A stretch of DNA of 64,000 bases from Azospirillum sp. B510 (GCF_000010725.1 NC_013854.1:773001-837000), one strand, 5' to 3'. Shown: positions 46,210-56,029, counted from the stretch's first letter. A program made the numbers and translations. The notes: a model not told the origin generated them from the letters alone.

Positions 46210-47262
46210 TCAGCCCCCGGTGACGCTCATGTGACGTCCGACCGCCGGACCCTGGTGGCGGCGGTCGATGATGAAGTCGTGACCCTTGGGCTTGCGGATG
46301 ATGGCTTCGCGCACCGCGTCGATCAGCGGCCCATCCTCGTCGCTGACGCGCAGCGGCGTGCGCAGGTCGGCGGCGTCCTCCTGGCCCAGGCACATATAGA
46401 GGGTGCCGGTGCAGGTCAGCCGCACGCGGTTGCAGCTTTCGCAGAAATTATGGGTCAGCGGGGTGATGAAGCCGACGCGCTGGCCGGTCTCCTCGACCCG
46501 GACATAACGGGCGGGGCCGCCGGTGCGGTGGTCGCTCTCGGTCAGGGTCCAGCGGGTCTGAAGCTCGGCCTTCAGCATGGTCAGCGGCCAATACTGGTCG
46601 ATGCGGGCGCCCTCGCCGATGTCGCCCATCGGCATCACCTCGATGAAGGTCAGGTCGAAGCCCTGCTCGCCGCACCAGGCCACCATGCGGTGGATCTCGT
46701 CGTCGTTGACGCCCTTCAGCGCCACCATGTTGATCTTGATCTTCAGCCCTGCGTCCTTGGCCGCCTGGATGCCGCCCAGGATCTTGTCGAGCTTGCCCCA
46801 GCGGGTGATGGCCTGGAACTTGTGCGGATCCAGCGTGTCGAGCGAGACGTTGATCCGCCGCACCCCGGCATCAAACAGCCCGGCGGCATGCTTGAACAGC
46901 ATGGTGCCGTTGGTGGTCAGCGTCAGTTCGTCGAGATCGCCCGACTCGATGTGGCGGCCGAGCGAGCGGATCAGCCGCATCACGTCGCGGCGGACCAGCG
47001 GCTCGCCGCCGGTCAGCCGCAGCTTGCGGGTGCCCAGCTTGACGAAGGCGCTGCACAGCCGGTCCAGCTCCTCCAGCGTCAGAACCTCCGCCTTCGGCAG
47101 GAAGCTCATGTCCTCGGCCATGCAATAGACGCAACGCAGGTCGCAGCGGTCGGTCACCGAGACGCGCAGATACTCCACCTTGCGGCCGAACGGGTCGATG
47201 AGCGGCGCTGGCCGCTCGGCAAGATTGGCTGGCGATTGGGCTGCGGACACGGGATCGATCAT
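46210..47262 (-). CDS. moaA: GTP 3',8-cyclase (molybdenum cofactor biosynthesis MoaA)
   Basis: A 350-residue radical SAM enzyme that starts molybdopterin synthesis from GTP. The SAM cluster cysteines are Cys40, Cys44 and Cys47 ([12 protein letters not shown]). The second cluster uses cysteines in [21 protein letters not shown] near the C-terminus (first five motif residues underlie the CxxC-x13-C pattern). It ends with the required Gly-Gly. [11 protein letters not shown] is the SAM-binding GGE motif. Its product feeds the Mo/W enzyme encoded at 57-62 kb; fdhD and mobA of the same pathway are also in the window. Confidence 0.97.
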   Translation of the reverse strand: MIDPVSAAQSPANLAERPAPLIDPFGRKVEYLRVSVTDRCDLRCVYCMAEDMSFLPKAEVLTLEELDRLCSAFVKLGTRKLRLTGGEPLVRRDVMRLIRSLGRHIESGDLDELTLTTNGTMLFKHAAGLFDAGVRRINVSLDTLDPHKFQAITRWGKLDKILGGIQAAKDAGLKIKINMVALKGVNDDEIHRMVAWCGEQGFDLTFIEVMPMGDIGEGARIDQYWPLTMLKAELQTRWTLTESDHRTGGPARYVRVEETGQRVGFITPLTHNFCESCNRVRLTCTGTLYMCLGQEDAADLRTPLRVSDEDGPLIDAVREAIIRKPKGHDFIIDRRHQGPAVGRHMSVTGG

Positions 47263-47395
47263 CGCTGGACTCCAGGGGCGACCTCTGGCGGGCCGACCCA
47301 GTATATGTTCGCCGCACGGACGATATGCAACGATTGCGGTAGCCTATTCCACATCACGGTATGCCGACTTTGACGGTGATCAAGGGGCGGTGGCG

Positions 47396-49462
47396 TCACA
47401 CCAGCTTTTGTCGCACCGCTCCCGGTTGCGTGGCCCGCATGGCCTCCTCGCGCTCGCGCAGGTCGTCGTCGGTGGTGCGCGGCACCGGCGGACGGCCGAG
47501 CGCGAAGGGCTCGCCGACGCGCTCGAACTGGTCGCGGACGCGGCAATCCTCGCACATGCGGATGCGGTTGGCGGCCTCCGGCGTGGCGAACATCGGGTGC
47601 TTGCCGGCGAGCGCCGTCACGATCTTCTCGATCGAGGACCGGCTGGCGAAGGGCTTGCCGCAGGAGACGCAGCAGAAGGGTTCCTCCTCCTTGATCACGC
47701 TGGCGCCGCGCGCCCGGTCGCGGAAATCGATCTCCGGCACCAGCGAGATGACCTTTTCCGGACAGGTGGTCCGGCACAGGCCGCACTGGACGCAGGCATC
47801 CTGGGCGAAGGACAGCATCGGCTTGTCGGCATTGTCGAGCAGCGCCCCGGTCGGGCAGGCGCCGACGCAGGCGAGGCAGAGCGTGCAGCCCTCGACATCC
47901 ACCGCCACCCGGCCGAAGGGGGCGCCCGGCGGCAGCGCCAGCACCTCCACCGGGGCGGGGGCGACCTTGTGCAGGTGGCGCAGCGCCAGCATGGTGACGC
48001 CGCGCTTCGACCCCATCGGCAGGAACATGCCGGCTTCGACCGCGTCCGCCGGCAGAGCCCACAGCGTGTCGGCCACCGCGTCGGGATCGGCGGCGTCGAT
48101 CACCGCCACCCGGCCGGAGCCGTAGCCGAGCCCGCTGAAGGCGGCTTCCGCCAGCCCGACCTGGGAGGCGAGCCCGGCGGTCTCCCCCTCATTCTCCGGG
48201 CCGGTCAGCACGCGGACATGGGTGCAGCCATAGGCCAGCGCCAGCGCGAACAGGTCGAAGCCGACCTGCGTCACCTCGTTCAGGGCGAAGGGCAGCACGC
48301 GGGCCGGCAGGCCGCGGCCATGCCGGGCCATCAGGCCGACCAGCGCGTCTCCGTGGCGCGGGTCGTGGATCAGCAGCGCCGGGGCCTTTCCGCCGGCCTT
48401 GGCGTAGGTGCCGAGCAGCGTGCGCAGCCGTTCATGGACGGTGGCGGCCGGCGGCAGGGCATAGGTCGCCGCCCCGGTCGGGCAGACCGCGGCGCAGGAC
48501 CCGCAACCGGCGCAGACATGCGGGTCGATGGCGACATGGTCGCCGTTCGGCGTCACCGCCCCGGTCGGGCAGACATCCAGGCAGCGGGTGCAGCCGGTCT
48601 TGCGGCTGCGCGAATGGGCGCAGAGCTCGGCCTTGAAATCGACGTAGCGCGGCTTGTCGAACTCGCCGACCAGATCGGCGATCTCCAGCAGGGCCTTGGC
48701 GACCTGGGCCGGGCTGTTCGGGTCGGGGCGCAGATAACCGTCACGGCGCTTGTGGTCGGGGAACAGCGGCGTGCCGCCGGTCAGATCGAGGATCAGGTCG
48801 CAACGGGCCGACGCTCCCTGCCGCACCGGCTCGAACCCCAGCGCGCCCCGTGAGGAGGGCAGTGCCGGGGCGTAATCGTCCACCACGATCTCGAAGGCGC
48901 CGAGCCAGCCGCGGGCGGCGCGGATGCGGCCGCGGAAGATCGCCGCGTCCATCACCGGCGGCGGCGGGATGTCCCGGGCGCTGGTCAGCAGGATGGTCAC
49001 GTCCAGCCGCTTCGCCAATTCCCGCCCGGCCTCGATGGCGCGCTCGTCGCTGCCATAGACCAGACAGCCACCCTCGGACCTCAGGGTCAGCGCCCCGGTG
49101 GGCGGGATCGGCAGCGCCGCCTCGGCCAGCAGGGCCGCGATCTTCGGCAGCGCCTGGGCGCCCTCGTCCGACCAGCCGGCGCGTTCGCGGATGTTGGTGA
49201 AGCTCAGCGCCGCATCCGGCGCCCCCTCCGCCGCGACCTCGCTGAACAGCGGCGCCTCCTGCGTGCAGGCGACCAGCAGCGGCTGCCCGGTGGCGAGTGC
49301 CGCCTCGAAGCGGTCGAGCTGCGCCCGGCAGAGCTGGCTGTGCACGGTGACGGCGCCATCCCCGCTATCGCCGCCGCCGCAGGCCTTGCCCAGCGCCGCC
49401 CCGTCCAGCGCGATGCTGTGCGCGCAGTCGCAGACGAGCACTGTCCGATCGCCGATCTTCAT
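47396..49462 (-). CDS. 4Fe-4S multi-cluster protein of the formate dehydrogenase locus
   Basis: A 688-residue cytoplasmic iron-sulfur protein. At least four ferredoxin-type motifs are visible: CTRCLDVCPTGAV and CAGCGSCAAVCPTGA around residues 290-330, then CTLCLACVGACPTGAL and CVQCGLCRTTCPEKV around 530-580. A further Cys set (CCVSCGKPF, CEDCR) near the C-terminus may bind metal. Proteins of this type are regularly encoded beside FDH3-type formate dehydrogenases, with a presumed electron-transfer role. The ATG at 49462 (MKIGDRTVLV) has AGGGAG upstream. It lies upstream of moaA on the same strand. Confidence 0.87.
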   Translation of the reverse strand: MKIGDRTVLVCDCAHSIALDGAALGKACGGGDSGDGAVTVHSQLCRAQLDRFEAALATGQPLLVACTQEAPLFSEVAAEGAPDAALSFTNIRERAGWSDEGAQALPKIAALLAEAALPIPPTGALTLRSEGGCLVYGSDERAIEAGRELAKRLDVTILLTSARDIPPPPVMDAAIFRGRIRAARGWLGAFEIVVDDYAPALPSSRGALGFEPVRQGASARCDLILDLTGGTPLFPDHKRRDGYLRPDPNSPAQVAKALLEIADLVGEFDKPRYVDFKAELCAHSRSRKTGCTRCLDVCPTGAVTPNGDHVAIDPHVCAGCGSCAAVCPTGAATYALPPAATVHERLRTLLGTYAKAGGKAPALLIHDPRHGDALVGLMARHGRGLPARVLPFALNEVTQVGFDLFALALAYGCTHVRVLTGPENEGETAGLASQVGLAEAAFSGLGYGSGRVAVIDAADPDAVADTLWALPADAVEAGMFLPMGSKRGVTMLALRHLHKVAPAPVEVLALPPGAPFGRVAVDVEGCTLCLACVGACPTGALLDNADKPMLSFAQDACVQCGLCRTTCPEKVISLVPEIDFRDRARGASVIKEEEPFCCVSCGKPFASRSSIEKIVTALAGKHPMFATPEAANRIRMCEDCRVRDQFERVGEPFALGRPPVPRTTDDDLREREEAMRATQPGAVRQKLV

Positions 49463-49644
49463 CGTCCCCGAAACTCCCTTGGCTTGGGGCCGCCGCCCCT
49501 GGCTGTCGACAGTCATATGGGGGAATGCGGCGCGATGGGAATGGGAATTTCGTCGGGGGCGGCGCCAGGGGAAGCCCAGGGGGAAACCGCGGATCGGCGA
49601 GGCAAGCTCCGCGCAAGGCGTGGCAAATAATCATCGAATATTCC

Positions 49645-49680
49645 GGCATTATTATGCCATAGGATAAAATGTCACATTTT
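49645..49680. promoter_or_regulatory. Paired palindromes in the divergent ferredoxin/chemoreceptor region
   Basis: GGCAT-TATT-ATGCC (49645-49658) and AAAATGT-C-ACATTTT (49666-49680) are both perfect inverted repeats in a 297-base AT-richer gap between divergent genes. They look like operator sites. TTGACA at 49679-49684 partly overlaps the second. Confidence 0.45.
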
Positions 49681-49759
49681 GACAATTTAATGACATACGT
49701 GGAAAGTGTATGGCCCTCAGTATGGAATCCCAATCCAAAGCTTCAGGTGAAGAGGTGTA

Positions 49760-51730
49760 ATGGTGGAAGACGCGCTCGGTTCTTTCAGGCTTAGGACCCA
49801 GATCGCCTTGATCAGCCTTGTCAGCATCCTCGGGCTGGCGATCCTCGGCGCGGTGTTCCACATCGAAAGCTCCAGGCAGGACGAGATTCGCCAGCAGGCC
49901 GAACAGGCGGTGCTGCGGACGGAAACCCTGAAAACCCTGCGCATCCAACTGCTGAACGGCCGGCGGGTCGAGAAGGATTTCCTTCTGCGCCGCGACGCCG
50001 ACCTGCCCGGCCGTCATGCCGGATTGATCACCGAGATGGCGGGGACGCTGGACGGGCTGCTCGCCGTTCTGCCGCCCGGCGCCGCCGCCGACCGGCTGCG
50101 GCGGGCCGGCGGGGAACTCGCCGCCTATGGCCGGCAGTTCGCCGAGGTGGCCGACCGCCAGGGCCGGATCGGGCTGGACGAGAACAAGGGGTTGCAGGGC
50201 ACCTTGCGCGGCGCCGTCCATTCGGCCGAGGCGTCCCTGGCCCGCCATGACGACCAGCGGCTGCTCGCCGGGCTGCTGATGATGCGCCGGCACGAGAAGG
50301 ATTTCCTGGCGCGGGGCGACGGCAAATATGTCGACAGCTTCGGCGCGGCGGTTGCCGCCTTCCTCAAGGCGCTGGACGGATCGGCGGTGCCGGAGACGGA
50401 GCGGGCGTCGATCCGGGCCGCCATCGACTCCTACCGGCGCGACTTCACCGCGCTCGCCGCCGCCTTGCTGGGACTGTCGGGCGAGATCCGGAAGATGTCG
50501 GACATCTACGGCCGGCTGGAGCCCCTGCTTATGGAGGCGGAACTGGAGCAGAAGGCGGAGCGGGCGGCGGCGGAGGCGGGCTATGCCGCCATCCGCGACG
50601 AGGTGCGGCGGATCATCTGGCTGTCGCTGGTCACGGTGGCGGTGCTCGGGCTGGCCGGGGCGCTGCTGGTCGGCCGGTCCATCGCCGGGTCGGTGTCGCG
50701 GTTGACGCGGTCGATGCGGCGCATCGCCGCCGGCGATCTGGAGGCGGCGGTGGACGGGACCGGGCGCCGGGACGAGATCGGCGAAATGGCGCAGTCGCTT
50801 CTGGTGTTCCGCACCAACGCCGCCGATTTGCGGCGCATGCAGGCGGAGCAGGAGGCCCAGAAGGCGCGCGGCGAGGAGGAGCGCAGGCGCCAGACGCGCG
50901 AGCTGGCCGACCGTTTCGAGACGGCGATGCATGGCGTGGTGGCCCAATTGTCGGCCTCGGCCGGCCGGATGCAGGACAGTTCCCGCGCCCTGTCGGTGAT
51001 GGCGGAGGATGGCCGGGCCCGGGCGACCTCGGTCGCCGCGGCGACGGAGCAGACCTCGGCCAATGTGCAGACGGTCGCCGCCTCCTCGCAGCAGATGGCG
51101 GCATCGATCGGCGAGCTGACCCGTCAGATCACCGAATCGGCGGTCATCGCCCGCCGGGCGGCGGAATGCGCCCAGACCACCAACGGCAGCGTCCGCGCTC
51201 TCTCCGATCAAGCCCAGCGCATCGGCGAGGTCGTCACCCTGATCTCCTCGATCGCCAGCCAGACCAATCTTCTGGCGCTGAACGCGACGATCGAGGCGGC
51301 GCGGGCGGGGGAGGCCGGCAAGGGCTTCGCCGTGGTGGCGAGCGAGGTGAAGACTCTCGCGACCCAGACCGCCAGGGCGACGGAGGAGATCGCCGCCCAG
51401 ATCGAGGCGATGCAGCGGGCGACCGGCGGTGCGGTGGAGTCCATCGCCGAGATCGACCGCACCATCGGCGAGATCAACAGCATCGCCACCGGTGCCGCGT
51501 CGGCGATCGAGGAGCAGGACGCGGCGATGCGCGAGATCGCCCGCAACGTCCAGCAGGCGGCGCGGGGCACCCAGGATATCGCCACCAGCATCGGCGGCGT
51601 CCAGCGCACCGCCGACGGCACCGGCGAGGCGGCGCAGCAGGTGATGGAGGCCGCCAACACCCTGCACCGCGACACCGAGAACCTGTCGCGCGAGGTGGAC
51701 CGCTTCGTCAGCTCGGTCCGCGCGGGGTGA
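49760..51730 (+). CDS. Methyl-accepting chemotaxis protein with HBM-type sensor
   Basis: A 656-residue chemoreceptor. The first membrane helix is at about 14-33 and the second at about 284-305, leaving a large periplasmic domain of some 250 residues. The twin KDFLLRRD and KDFLARGD blocks at the start of two helical bundles are the hallmark of the helical bimodular (HBM) sensor, which in known receptors binds organic acids. HAMP and the signalling domain follow, with tip [24 protein letters not shown] precedes the ATG. It sits between formate/Mo genes, so a link to organic-acid taxis is tempting but unproven. Confidence 0.93.
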   Translation: MVEDALGSFRLRTQIALISLVSILGLAILGAVFHIESSRQDEIRQQAEQAVLRTETLKTLRIQLLNGRRVEKDFLLRRDADLPGRHAGLITEMAGTLDGLLAVLPPGAAADRLRRAGGELAAYGRQFAEVADRQGRIGLDENKGLQGTLRGAVHSAEASLARHDDQRLLAGLLMMRRHEKDFLARGDGKYVDSFGAAVAAFLKALDGSAVPETERASIRAAIDSYRRDFTALAAALLGLSGEIRKMSDIYGRLEPLLMEAELEQKAERAAAEAGYAAIRDEVRRIIWLSLVTVAVLGLAGALLVGRSIAGSVSRLTRSMRRIAAGDLEAAVDGTGRRDEIGEMAQSLLVFRTNAADLRRMQAEQEAQKARGEEERRRQTRELADRFETAMHGVVAQLSASAGRMQDSSRALSVMAEDGRARATSVAAATEQTSANVQTVAASSQQMAASIGELTRQITESAVIARRAAECAQTTNGSVRALSDQAQRIGEVVTLISSIASQTNLLALNATIEAARAGEAGKGFAVVASEVKTLATQTARATEEIAAQIEAMQRATGGAVESIAEIDRTIGEINSIATGAASAIEEQDAAMREIARNVQQAARGTQDIATSIGGVQRTADGTGEAAQQVMEAANTLHRDTENLSREVDRFVSSVRAG

Positions 51731-51742
51731 GGATGGGGGGCG

Positions 51743-52591
51743 TTACGCCCCCGGATCGTTGGCATTGGGGAAGAACAGCTGTTCGCCGTTGATGGTGTAG
51801 TCGGCGATCGCCTTCTGCCCCTCGGCCGAGACCAGCCAGTCGACGAAGGCCTGGCCGTCGGCCGCCTTGACGTGGGGGAATTTGGCCGGGTTGACCAGCA
51901 TGACGCCATACTGGTTGAACAGCCGCTTGTCGCCCTCCACCAGCACCGTCAGCGGGCCGCGGTTCTTGAAGTTCAGCCAGGTGCCGCGGTCGGTCAGGGC
52001 ATAGCCGTTCATGGCGGCGGCGGTGTTCAGCGTCGGGCCCATGCCCTGGCCGATCGAGCGGTACCAGCCGCCCTCGGCCTTGGCCGGATCGAGGGCGGCC
52101 GTCTTCCACAGCGCCAGTTCGGCCTTGTGGGTGCCGCTGTCGTCGCCGCGCGACACGAAGGGGGCCTTGGCCTGGGCGATCTTCGACAGCGAGTCGGCGA
52201 CATCCCTGCTGCCCTTGACGCCGGCCGGATCGCTGGCCGGGCCGACGATGACGAAGTCGTTGTACATCACCGGCTTGCGCACCGGCGCGAAGCCTTCGGC
52301 GACGAACTTCTCCTCCGACGGCTTGTGGTGGACGAACAGCACGTCGGCGTCGCCGCGCTTGGCGAGGTCGATGGCCTGGCCGGTGCCCTTGGCGACGACC
52401 CGCACCTCGATCCCCGTCCTGGCGGTGAATTTCGGCAGCAGCGAGCCGAACAGCCCCGAATCCTCGGTCGAGGTGGTGGAGGCCACCGTGATGAAACGGT
52501 CGGCGGCCCGCGCGACCGGCGGCAGGGCGCTCTGGACCAGAGCGGTCAGGGCCGCGACGGCGGCACCCAGCACGAAAGAACGGCGCAGCAT
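51743..52591 (-). CDS. tupA: Tungstate ABC transporter substrate-binding protein
   Basis: A 282-residue periplasmic binding protein with a signal peptide (about 1-27, ending PPVARAAD). TTSTEDSGLFGSLLPKF is the oxyanion-binding N-terminal motif of TupA. GTGQAIDLAKRGDADVLFVH and FVSRGDDSGTHKAEL complete the site. It captures tungstate (or molybdate) for the metal-pterin cofactor of formate dehydrogenase. GAGGAGA precedes the ATG. tupB lies upstream on the same strand, 138 bases away. The gene is convergent with the HBM receptor gene, 12 bases apart. Confidence 0.93.
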   Translation of the reverse strand: MLRRSFVLGAAVAALTALVQSALPPVARAADRFITVASTTSTEDSGLFGSLLPKFTARTGIEVRVVAKGTGQAIDLAKRGDADVLFVHHKPSEEKFVAEGFAPVRKPVMYNDFVIVGPASDPAGVKGSRDVADSLSKIAQAKAPFVSRGDDSGTHKAELALWKTAALDPAKAEGGWYRSIGQGMGPTLNTAAAMNGYALTDRGTWLNFKNRGPLTVLVEGDKRLFNQYGVMLVNPAKFPHVKAADGQAFVDWLVSAEGQKAIADYTINGEQLFFPNANDPGA

Positions 52592-52729
52592 CACTTGTCT
52601 CCTCAACAGGCGCTGTTGCCGGTGAGGCATATAGCAGTCCGGCTTTGCTTGCAAAGGCCCGCCAAGCCCATGGTGAACAGGTCGCAGCCCATACGCCCGC
52701 ATGCCTTCCCCCGGATGCGCCCGAATGGG

Positions 52730-53428
52730 TCAGGCCCGCTCCCCCCGCTCCTTCAGCAGGGCCGCCGTCAGGTTGACGGCCAGCGACAGGGTCATCAGAA
52801 CCAGGCCCAGCGCCAGCGCCATCGGCAAATCGCCCTTGCTGGTCTCCAGAGCGATGGCGGTGGTCATGACGCGGGTGATGTTCTCGATGTTGCCGCCGAC
52901 GATCATCACCGCCCCGACCTCCGCCGAGGCGCGGCCGAATCCGGCCAGCACGGTGGTGACGAGGCTCCAGCGCGCCTCCGACAGCAGGGTCGCCAGCCGG
53001 CGCAGCGGGCCGGCGCCGGTGACGCGCAGCAGGTCGTCATACTCGACCAGCAGATCCTCGACCGTCTGGCGGGCGAGCGAGGCGACGATCGGCACGATCA
53101 TCACCGTCTGCGCGACGATCATCGCCGTCGGAGTGAACAGCAGCCCCAGCACGCCGAAGGGGCCGGAACGCGACAGCAGCAGATAGACCACCAGCCCGAC
53201 CACCACCGGCGGCAGCCCCATCATCGTGTTCAGCGCGATGGCGACGCCGCGCCGGCCGGGAAAATTCAGCGCGGCGACGGCGGCCCCCAGCGGCAGGCCG
53301 ATCAGCGTCGCGGTGGCGACGGCGGTCAGGCTGACCCGCAGCGACAGGCCGATGATCCGCATCAGTCCGGCGTCCAGCGAGCCGATCATGGAAAACGCCA
53401 ATGTCAGGGCTTGGGAAAAATCCTGCAT
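52730..53428 (-). CDS. tupB: Tungstate ABC transporter permease
   Basis: A 232-residue inner-membrane permease with about five or six helices. LGSLR-like IIGLSLRVSLTAVATATLIGLP, LNTMMGLPPVVVGLVVYLLL and the EAA-loop region SAEVGAVMIVGGNIENITRVMTTAI match TupB. The ATG at 53428 (MQDFSQAL) fits the family start; an ATG at 53461 is also in frame. It pairs with TupA but no gene for the TupC ATPase follows or precedes it. It is divergent from fdhD by about 60 bases, which suggests shared regulation. Confidence 0.92.
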   Translation of the reverse strand: MQDFSQALTLAFSMIGSLDAGLMRIIGLSLRVSLTAVATATLIGLPLGAAVAALNFPGRRGVAIALNTMMGLPPVVVGLVVYLLLSRSGPFGVLGLLFTPTAMIVAQTVMIVPIVASLARQTVEDLLVEYDDLLRVTGAGPLRRLATLLSEARWSLVTTVLAGFGRASAEVGAVMIVGGNIENITRVMTTAIALETSKGDLPMALALGLVLMTLSLAVNLTAALLKERGERA

Positions 53429-53489
53429 GAAGTCCAATTCACTGGGGCGGGGCTTGTCCATCCGGCGGCGCTCGCCCACACTCGCGCGC

Positions 53490-54383
53490 ATGAGCACTAT
53501 CATGAGTCTTAAGACCTTCACCATAGCGCCGGACCCGGCCGACCCCAGGCTGACCGAGCGTGTCGGCGGCCTGGACCAGGACGGCCGCGCCATCGAGACC
53601 GCCGTGACGGTCGAACGGCCGTTGACCCTCTATCTGAACGGGCAGGAGATCGTCACCATGATGACGATCGGCGACTATCCCGACTGTCTGGCCGTCGGCT
53701 ATCTGCTGAACCAGAACATGCTGCGGCGCGATGACCGCATCACCGCCATCGATGTGGACGAGGAGACGGAGACCGTCATCGTCCGCACCGAACGCGCCAC
53801 CGACTATGAAGCCAAGCTGAAGAAGAAGACGCTGACCTCCGGCTGCGCCCAGGGCACCGCCTTCGGCGACGTGATGGAGACCTTCGAATCCGTCCGTCTG
53901 CCGGCCGATGTGCGGCTCCACACCTCGTGGATCTACGCCCTGTCCAGGCAGATCAACCTTCAGCCCAGCCTGTATCTGGAGGCCGGCGCCATCCATGGCT
54001 GCGTGCTGTGCCAGGGGGACCGGCCGCTCGTTTACATGGAGGATGTCGGCCGTCACAACGCGGTGGACAAGGTCGCCGGCTACATGCATCTGAACGGTAT
54101 TCCGGCATCGGACAAGATTTTCTACACCACCGGGCGGCTGACCTCGGAGATGGTGATCAAGACGGTGCAGATGGGCATTCCGATCCTGGTCTCGCGCTCC
54201 GGCTTCACCGCCTGGGGGGTGCAGCTGGCGCGGCAGGCCAACCTGACGCTGGTCGGCCGGGCCAAGGGCCGGCGCTTCATCGCGCTGGCCGGCGCCGACC
54301 GGCTGGTGTTCGATACCGATGCATCCGGGGGCGATGACGAGGACCGGAGTCATGGACGCAAGGGAAGCCGCGATGACGACTGA
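53490..54383 (+). CDS. fdhD: Formate dehydrogenase accessory sulfurtransferase FdhD
   Basis: A 297-residue cytoplasmic protein that inserts sulfur into the molybdo/tungsto-pterin of formate dehydrogenase. Conserved blocks include ERPLTLYLNG, DYPDCLAVGYLL, MEDVGRHNAVDKV (184-196), FYTTGRLTSEMVIK and SRSGFTAWGV. The usual CxxC loop (CGxCG in E. coli) is replaced by SGCAQG with one Cys (Cys119), while CVLC appears at 171-174 where E. coli has no cysteines. ATG 53490 and ATG 53502 are both possible. It overlaps mobA by 11 bases and starts the formate dehydrogenase gene set. Confidence 0.93.
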   Translation: MSTIMSLKTFTIAPDPADPRLTERVGGLDQDGRAIETAVTVERPLTLYLNGQEIVTMMTIGDYPDCLAVGYLLNQNMLRRDDRITAIDVDEETETVIVRTERATDYEAKLKKKTLTSGCAQGTAFGDVMETFESVRLPADVRLHTSWIYALSRQINLQPSLYLEAGAIHGCVLCQGDRPLVYMEDVGRHNAVDKVAGYMHLNGIPASDKIFYTTGRLTSEMVIKTVQMGIPILVSRSGFTAWGVQLARQANLTLVGRAKGRRFIALAGADRLVFDTDASGGDDEDRSHGRKGSRDDD

Positions 54384-55026
54384 CTCAGCCCGCTCCGCCA
54401 TTGGACACCGCGACATCGGCGGCGTGCTGCTGGCCGGCGGCCTGTCGCGCCGGATGGGCGGCGGCGACAAATGCCTGCGCCCGCTCGGCGGACGCAGCAT
54501 CCTGGAACGCATCGTCGCCACCGTCCGGCCGCAGGTCGGGCCGCTGGTGCTGAACGCCAACGGCGATCCCGCCCGCTTCGATCATCTGCATCTGCCGGTC
54601 GCGGCCGATGTGGTGGAGGGCTATGCCGGGCCGCTCGCCGGCGTGCTGACCGGCATGGAATGGCTGCGCGGCACCGCTCCCGGCATCGCCTGGGTCGCCA
54701 GCTTCGCCACCGACGCGCCCTTCATCCCGTGCGACCTCGTCACCCGCATGGTGTCGGCGTTGGAGCGGGAGGGCGCCGACCTCGCCTGCGCCCGCTCGGG
54801 CGGGCAGGATCATCCGGTCTTCGGGCTGTGGCCGATCCGTCTGGCCGGCGACCTGCGCCGCGCCATGGTGGAGGAGGGCCTGCGCAAGGTCGATGCCTGG
54901 ACCGCCCGCCACCGTCTGGCCGTCGCCGATTTCGCCATCGATCCAGTCGATCCCTTCTTCAACACCAACCGGCCGGAGGATCTGGCCGAGGCGGAACGCC
55001 TGCTGGCGTCGGGGCGGGCATCATGA
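54373..55026 (+). CDS. mobA: Molybdenum cofactor guanylyltransferase
   Basis: A 217-residue nucleotidyltransferase that attaches GMP to molybdopterin to make the bis-MGD cofactor needed by DMSO-reductase-type enzymes such as formate dehydrogenase. The N-terminal loop VLLAGGLSRRMGGGDKCLRPL is diagnostic (first 11 residues GLSRRMGGGDK are the core); DAPFIPCDLV and NTNRPEDLAEAE are typical. AAGGGAAG precedes the ATG at 54373. It overlaps fdhD by 11 bases and DUF3305 by an ATGA, so it is translated in a coupled operon. Confidence 0.95.
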   Translation: MTTDSARSAIGHRDIGGVLLAGGLSRRMGGGDKCLRPLGGRSILERIVATVRPQVGPLVLNANGDPARFDHLHLPVAADVVEGYAGPLAGVLTGMEWLRGTAPGIAWVASFATDAPFIPCDLVTRMVSALEREGADLACARSGGQDHPVFGLWPIRLAGDLRRAMVEEGLRKVDAWTARHRLAVADFAIDPVDPFFNTNRPEDLAEAERLLASGRAS

Positions 55027-55517
55027 CGGAGCGGTTGGAGCGCATCGAGACCCTGGCGCTGGGCATCGTGGTGGAACGCCGCCGTGGCGTCACCGTCTGG
55101 GCCGACTGGAGCTGGCGCCCGGTTTCGGTCATCCCCGGCGCCGGGCCGGTCGAGCCGCCGGGCCGCCTGCTGCGGGAGGGGGAGGGGTGGAGCCACAGCC
55201 ACGCCGCCACCCTGACGTTGGAGCTGTTCCGCACCGACACCGAAGGCTATCGACTGAACCTGTCCCAGGATCCGCCGCGCCTGTGGGTGGTGATGCGCCC
55301 CGGCCCGGACGGCTTGTCGCTGGTGCCCTTCACCGTCACCGCGTCCGCGCATGAGGGCGAAGGCTATCAGGTCGGCACCGATGTGGTGGAGACGGTGCCG
55401 ATGCCCGACGAGGTGATCGGGCTGGTCCGTGATTTCGTCGAGCAGCACCATGTCGACGTCCCCTTCCACAAGCGCGAGCGCAAGCGCCATTTCGACAAGG
55501 AGGAGGGACGGCGGTGA
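55023..55517 (+). CDS. DUF3305 protein of the formate dehydrogenase operon
   Basis: A 164-residue cytoplasmic protein. LALGIVVERRRGVTVWADWSWRPVSVIPG (first part diagnostic: ERRRGVTVWADWSWRP) and FHKRERKRHFDKEE at the C-terminus match DUF3305, a family found almost only next to FDH3-type genes. The biochemical role is unknown; assembly is inferred from context. It overlaps mobA by 4 bases (ATGA) and DUF3306 by 4 bases. Confidence 0.9.
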   Translation: MTERLERIETLALGIVVERRRGVTVWADWSWRPVSVIPGAGPVEPPGRLLREGEGWSHSHAATLTLELFRTDTEGYRLNLSQDPPRLWVVMRPGPDGLSLVPFTVTASAHEGEGYQVGTDVVETVPMPDEVIGLVRDFVEQHHVDVPFHKRERKRHFDKEEGRR

Positions 55518-56029
55518 GCGGAGAAGCCTTCCTGTCGCGCTGGTCGCGCCTGAAGCGCGCCGGGGCCGAACCCAAGCCGGCGCCAGCCGGGTTGCCGCTG
55601 CCGGTTGAGGAGGCCGCGGCGAGTCCGGTTGCCGTCGCCGACCCGGCACCGGCGGAGTCCGGCGAGCCGCCGGCGGAAGACCCGCTGAAGGATCTGCCGC
55701 CGGTCGAGGAGTTGACCGGCGACTCCGACTTCACCCCCTTCCTGCGCGCCGAGGTGCCGGAGGATCTGCACCGTCAGGCCCTGCGCAAGCTTTGGACCTC
55801 CGATCCGATCTACGCCAACGACGACGGGCTGAAGGATTACGCCGACGATTACGCCAGCCTGTTCAGCGGCGGGGTTCCGGTGAAGACCCTCTACCGCGTC
55901 GGCAAGGGCTTCCTCGACACGCTGGACGAGGTGGCGGAGCAGGCCGCGCCCTCTCCCGTCCCGGGAGAGGGAGGGGACCCGCGAAGCGGGGAGGGGGAGG
56001 GGCGGTCCAAGAATTCCGAACCCGCCTGA
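55514..56029 (+). CDS. DUF3306 protein of the formate dehydrogenase operon
   Basis: A 171-residue cytoplasmic protein. It opens MSGEAFLSRWSRLKR (start codon GTG), followed by a proline/alanine-rich stretch. The conserved part is LPPVEELTGDSDFTPFLR and LRKLWTSDPIYANDDGLKDYADDYA, diagnostic of DUF3306. The last 25 or so residues (PSPVPGEGGDPRSGEGEG...) are encoded by a dispersed palindromic repeat that runs into the gene end. Family members end near the AD..Y part, so the tail is probably added. The start overlaps DUF3305 (GTGA). Confidence 0.9.
   Translation: MSGEAFLSRWSRLKRAGAEPKPAPAGLPLPVEEAAASPVAVADPAPAESGEPPAEDPLKDLPPVEELTGDSDFTPFLRAEVPEDLHRQALRKLWTSDPIYANDDGLKDYADDYASLFSGGVPVKTLYRVGKGFLDTLDEVAEQAAPSPVPGEGGDPRSGEGEGRSKNSEPA

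Noticed and set aside
47180-48853. A 557-codon plus-strand frame antisense to the ferredoxin-like gene
   Set aside because: The minus strand has several CxxCxxCxxxCP motifs in frame; the antisense frame is low-complexity.
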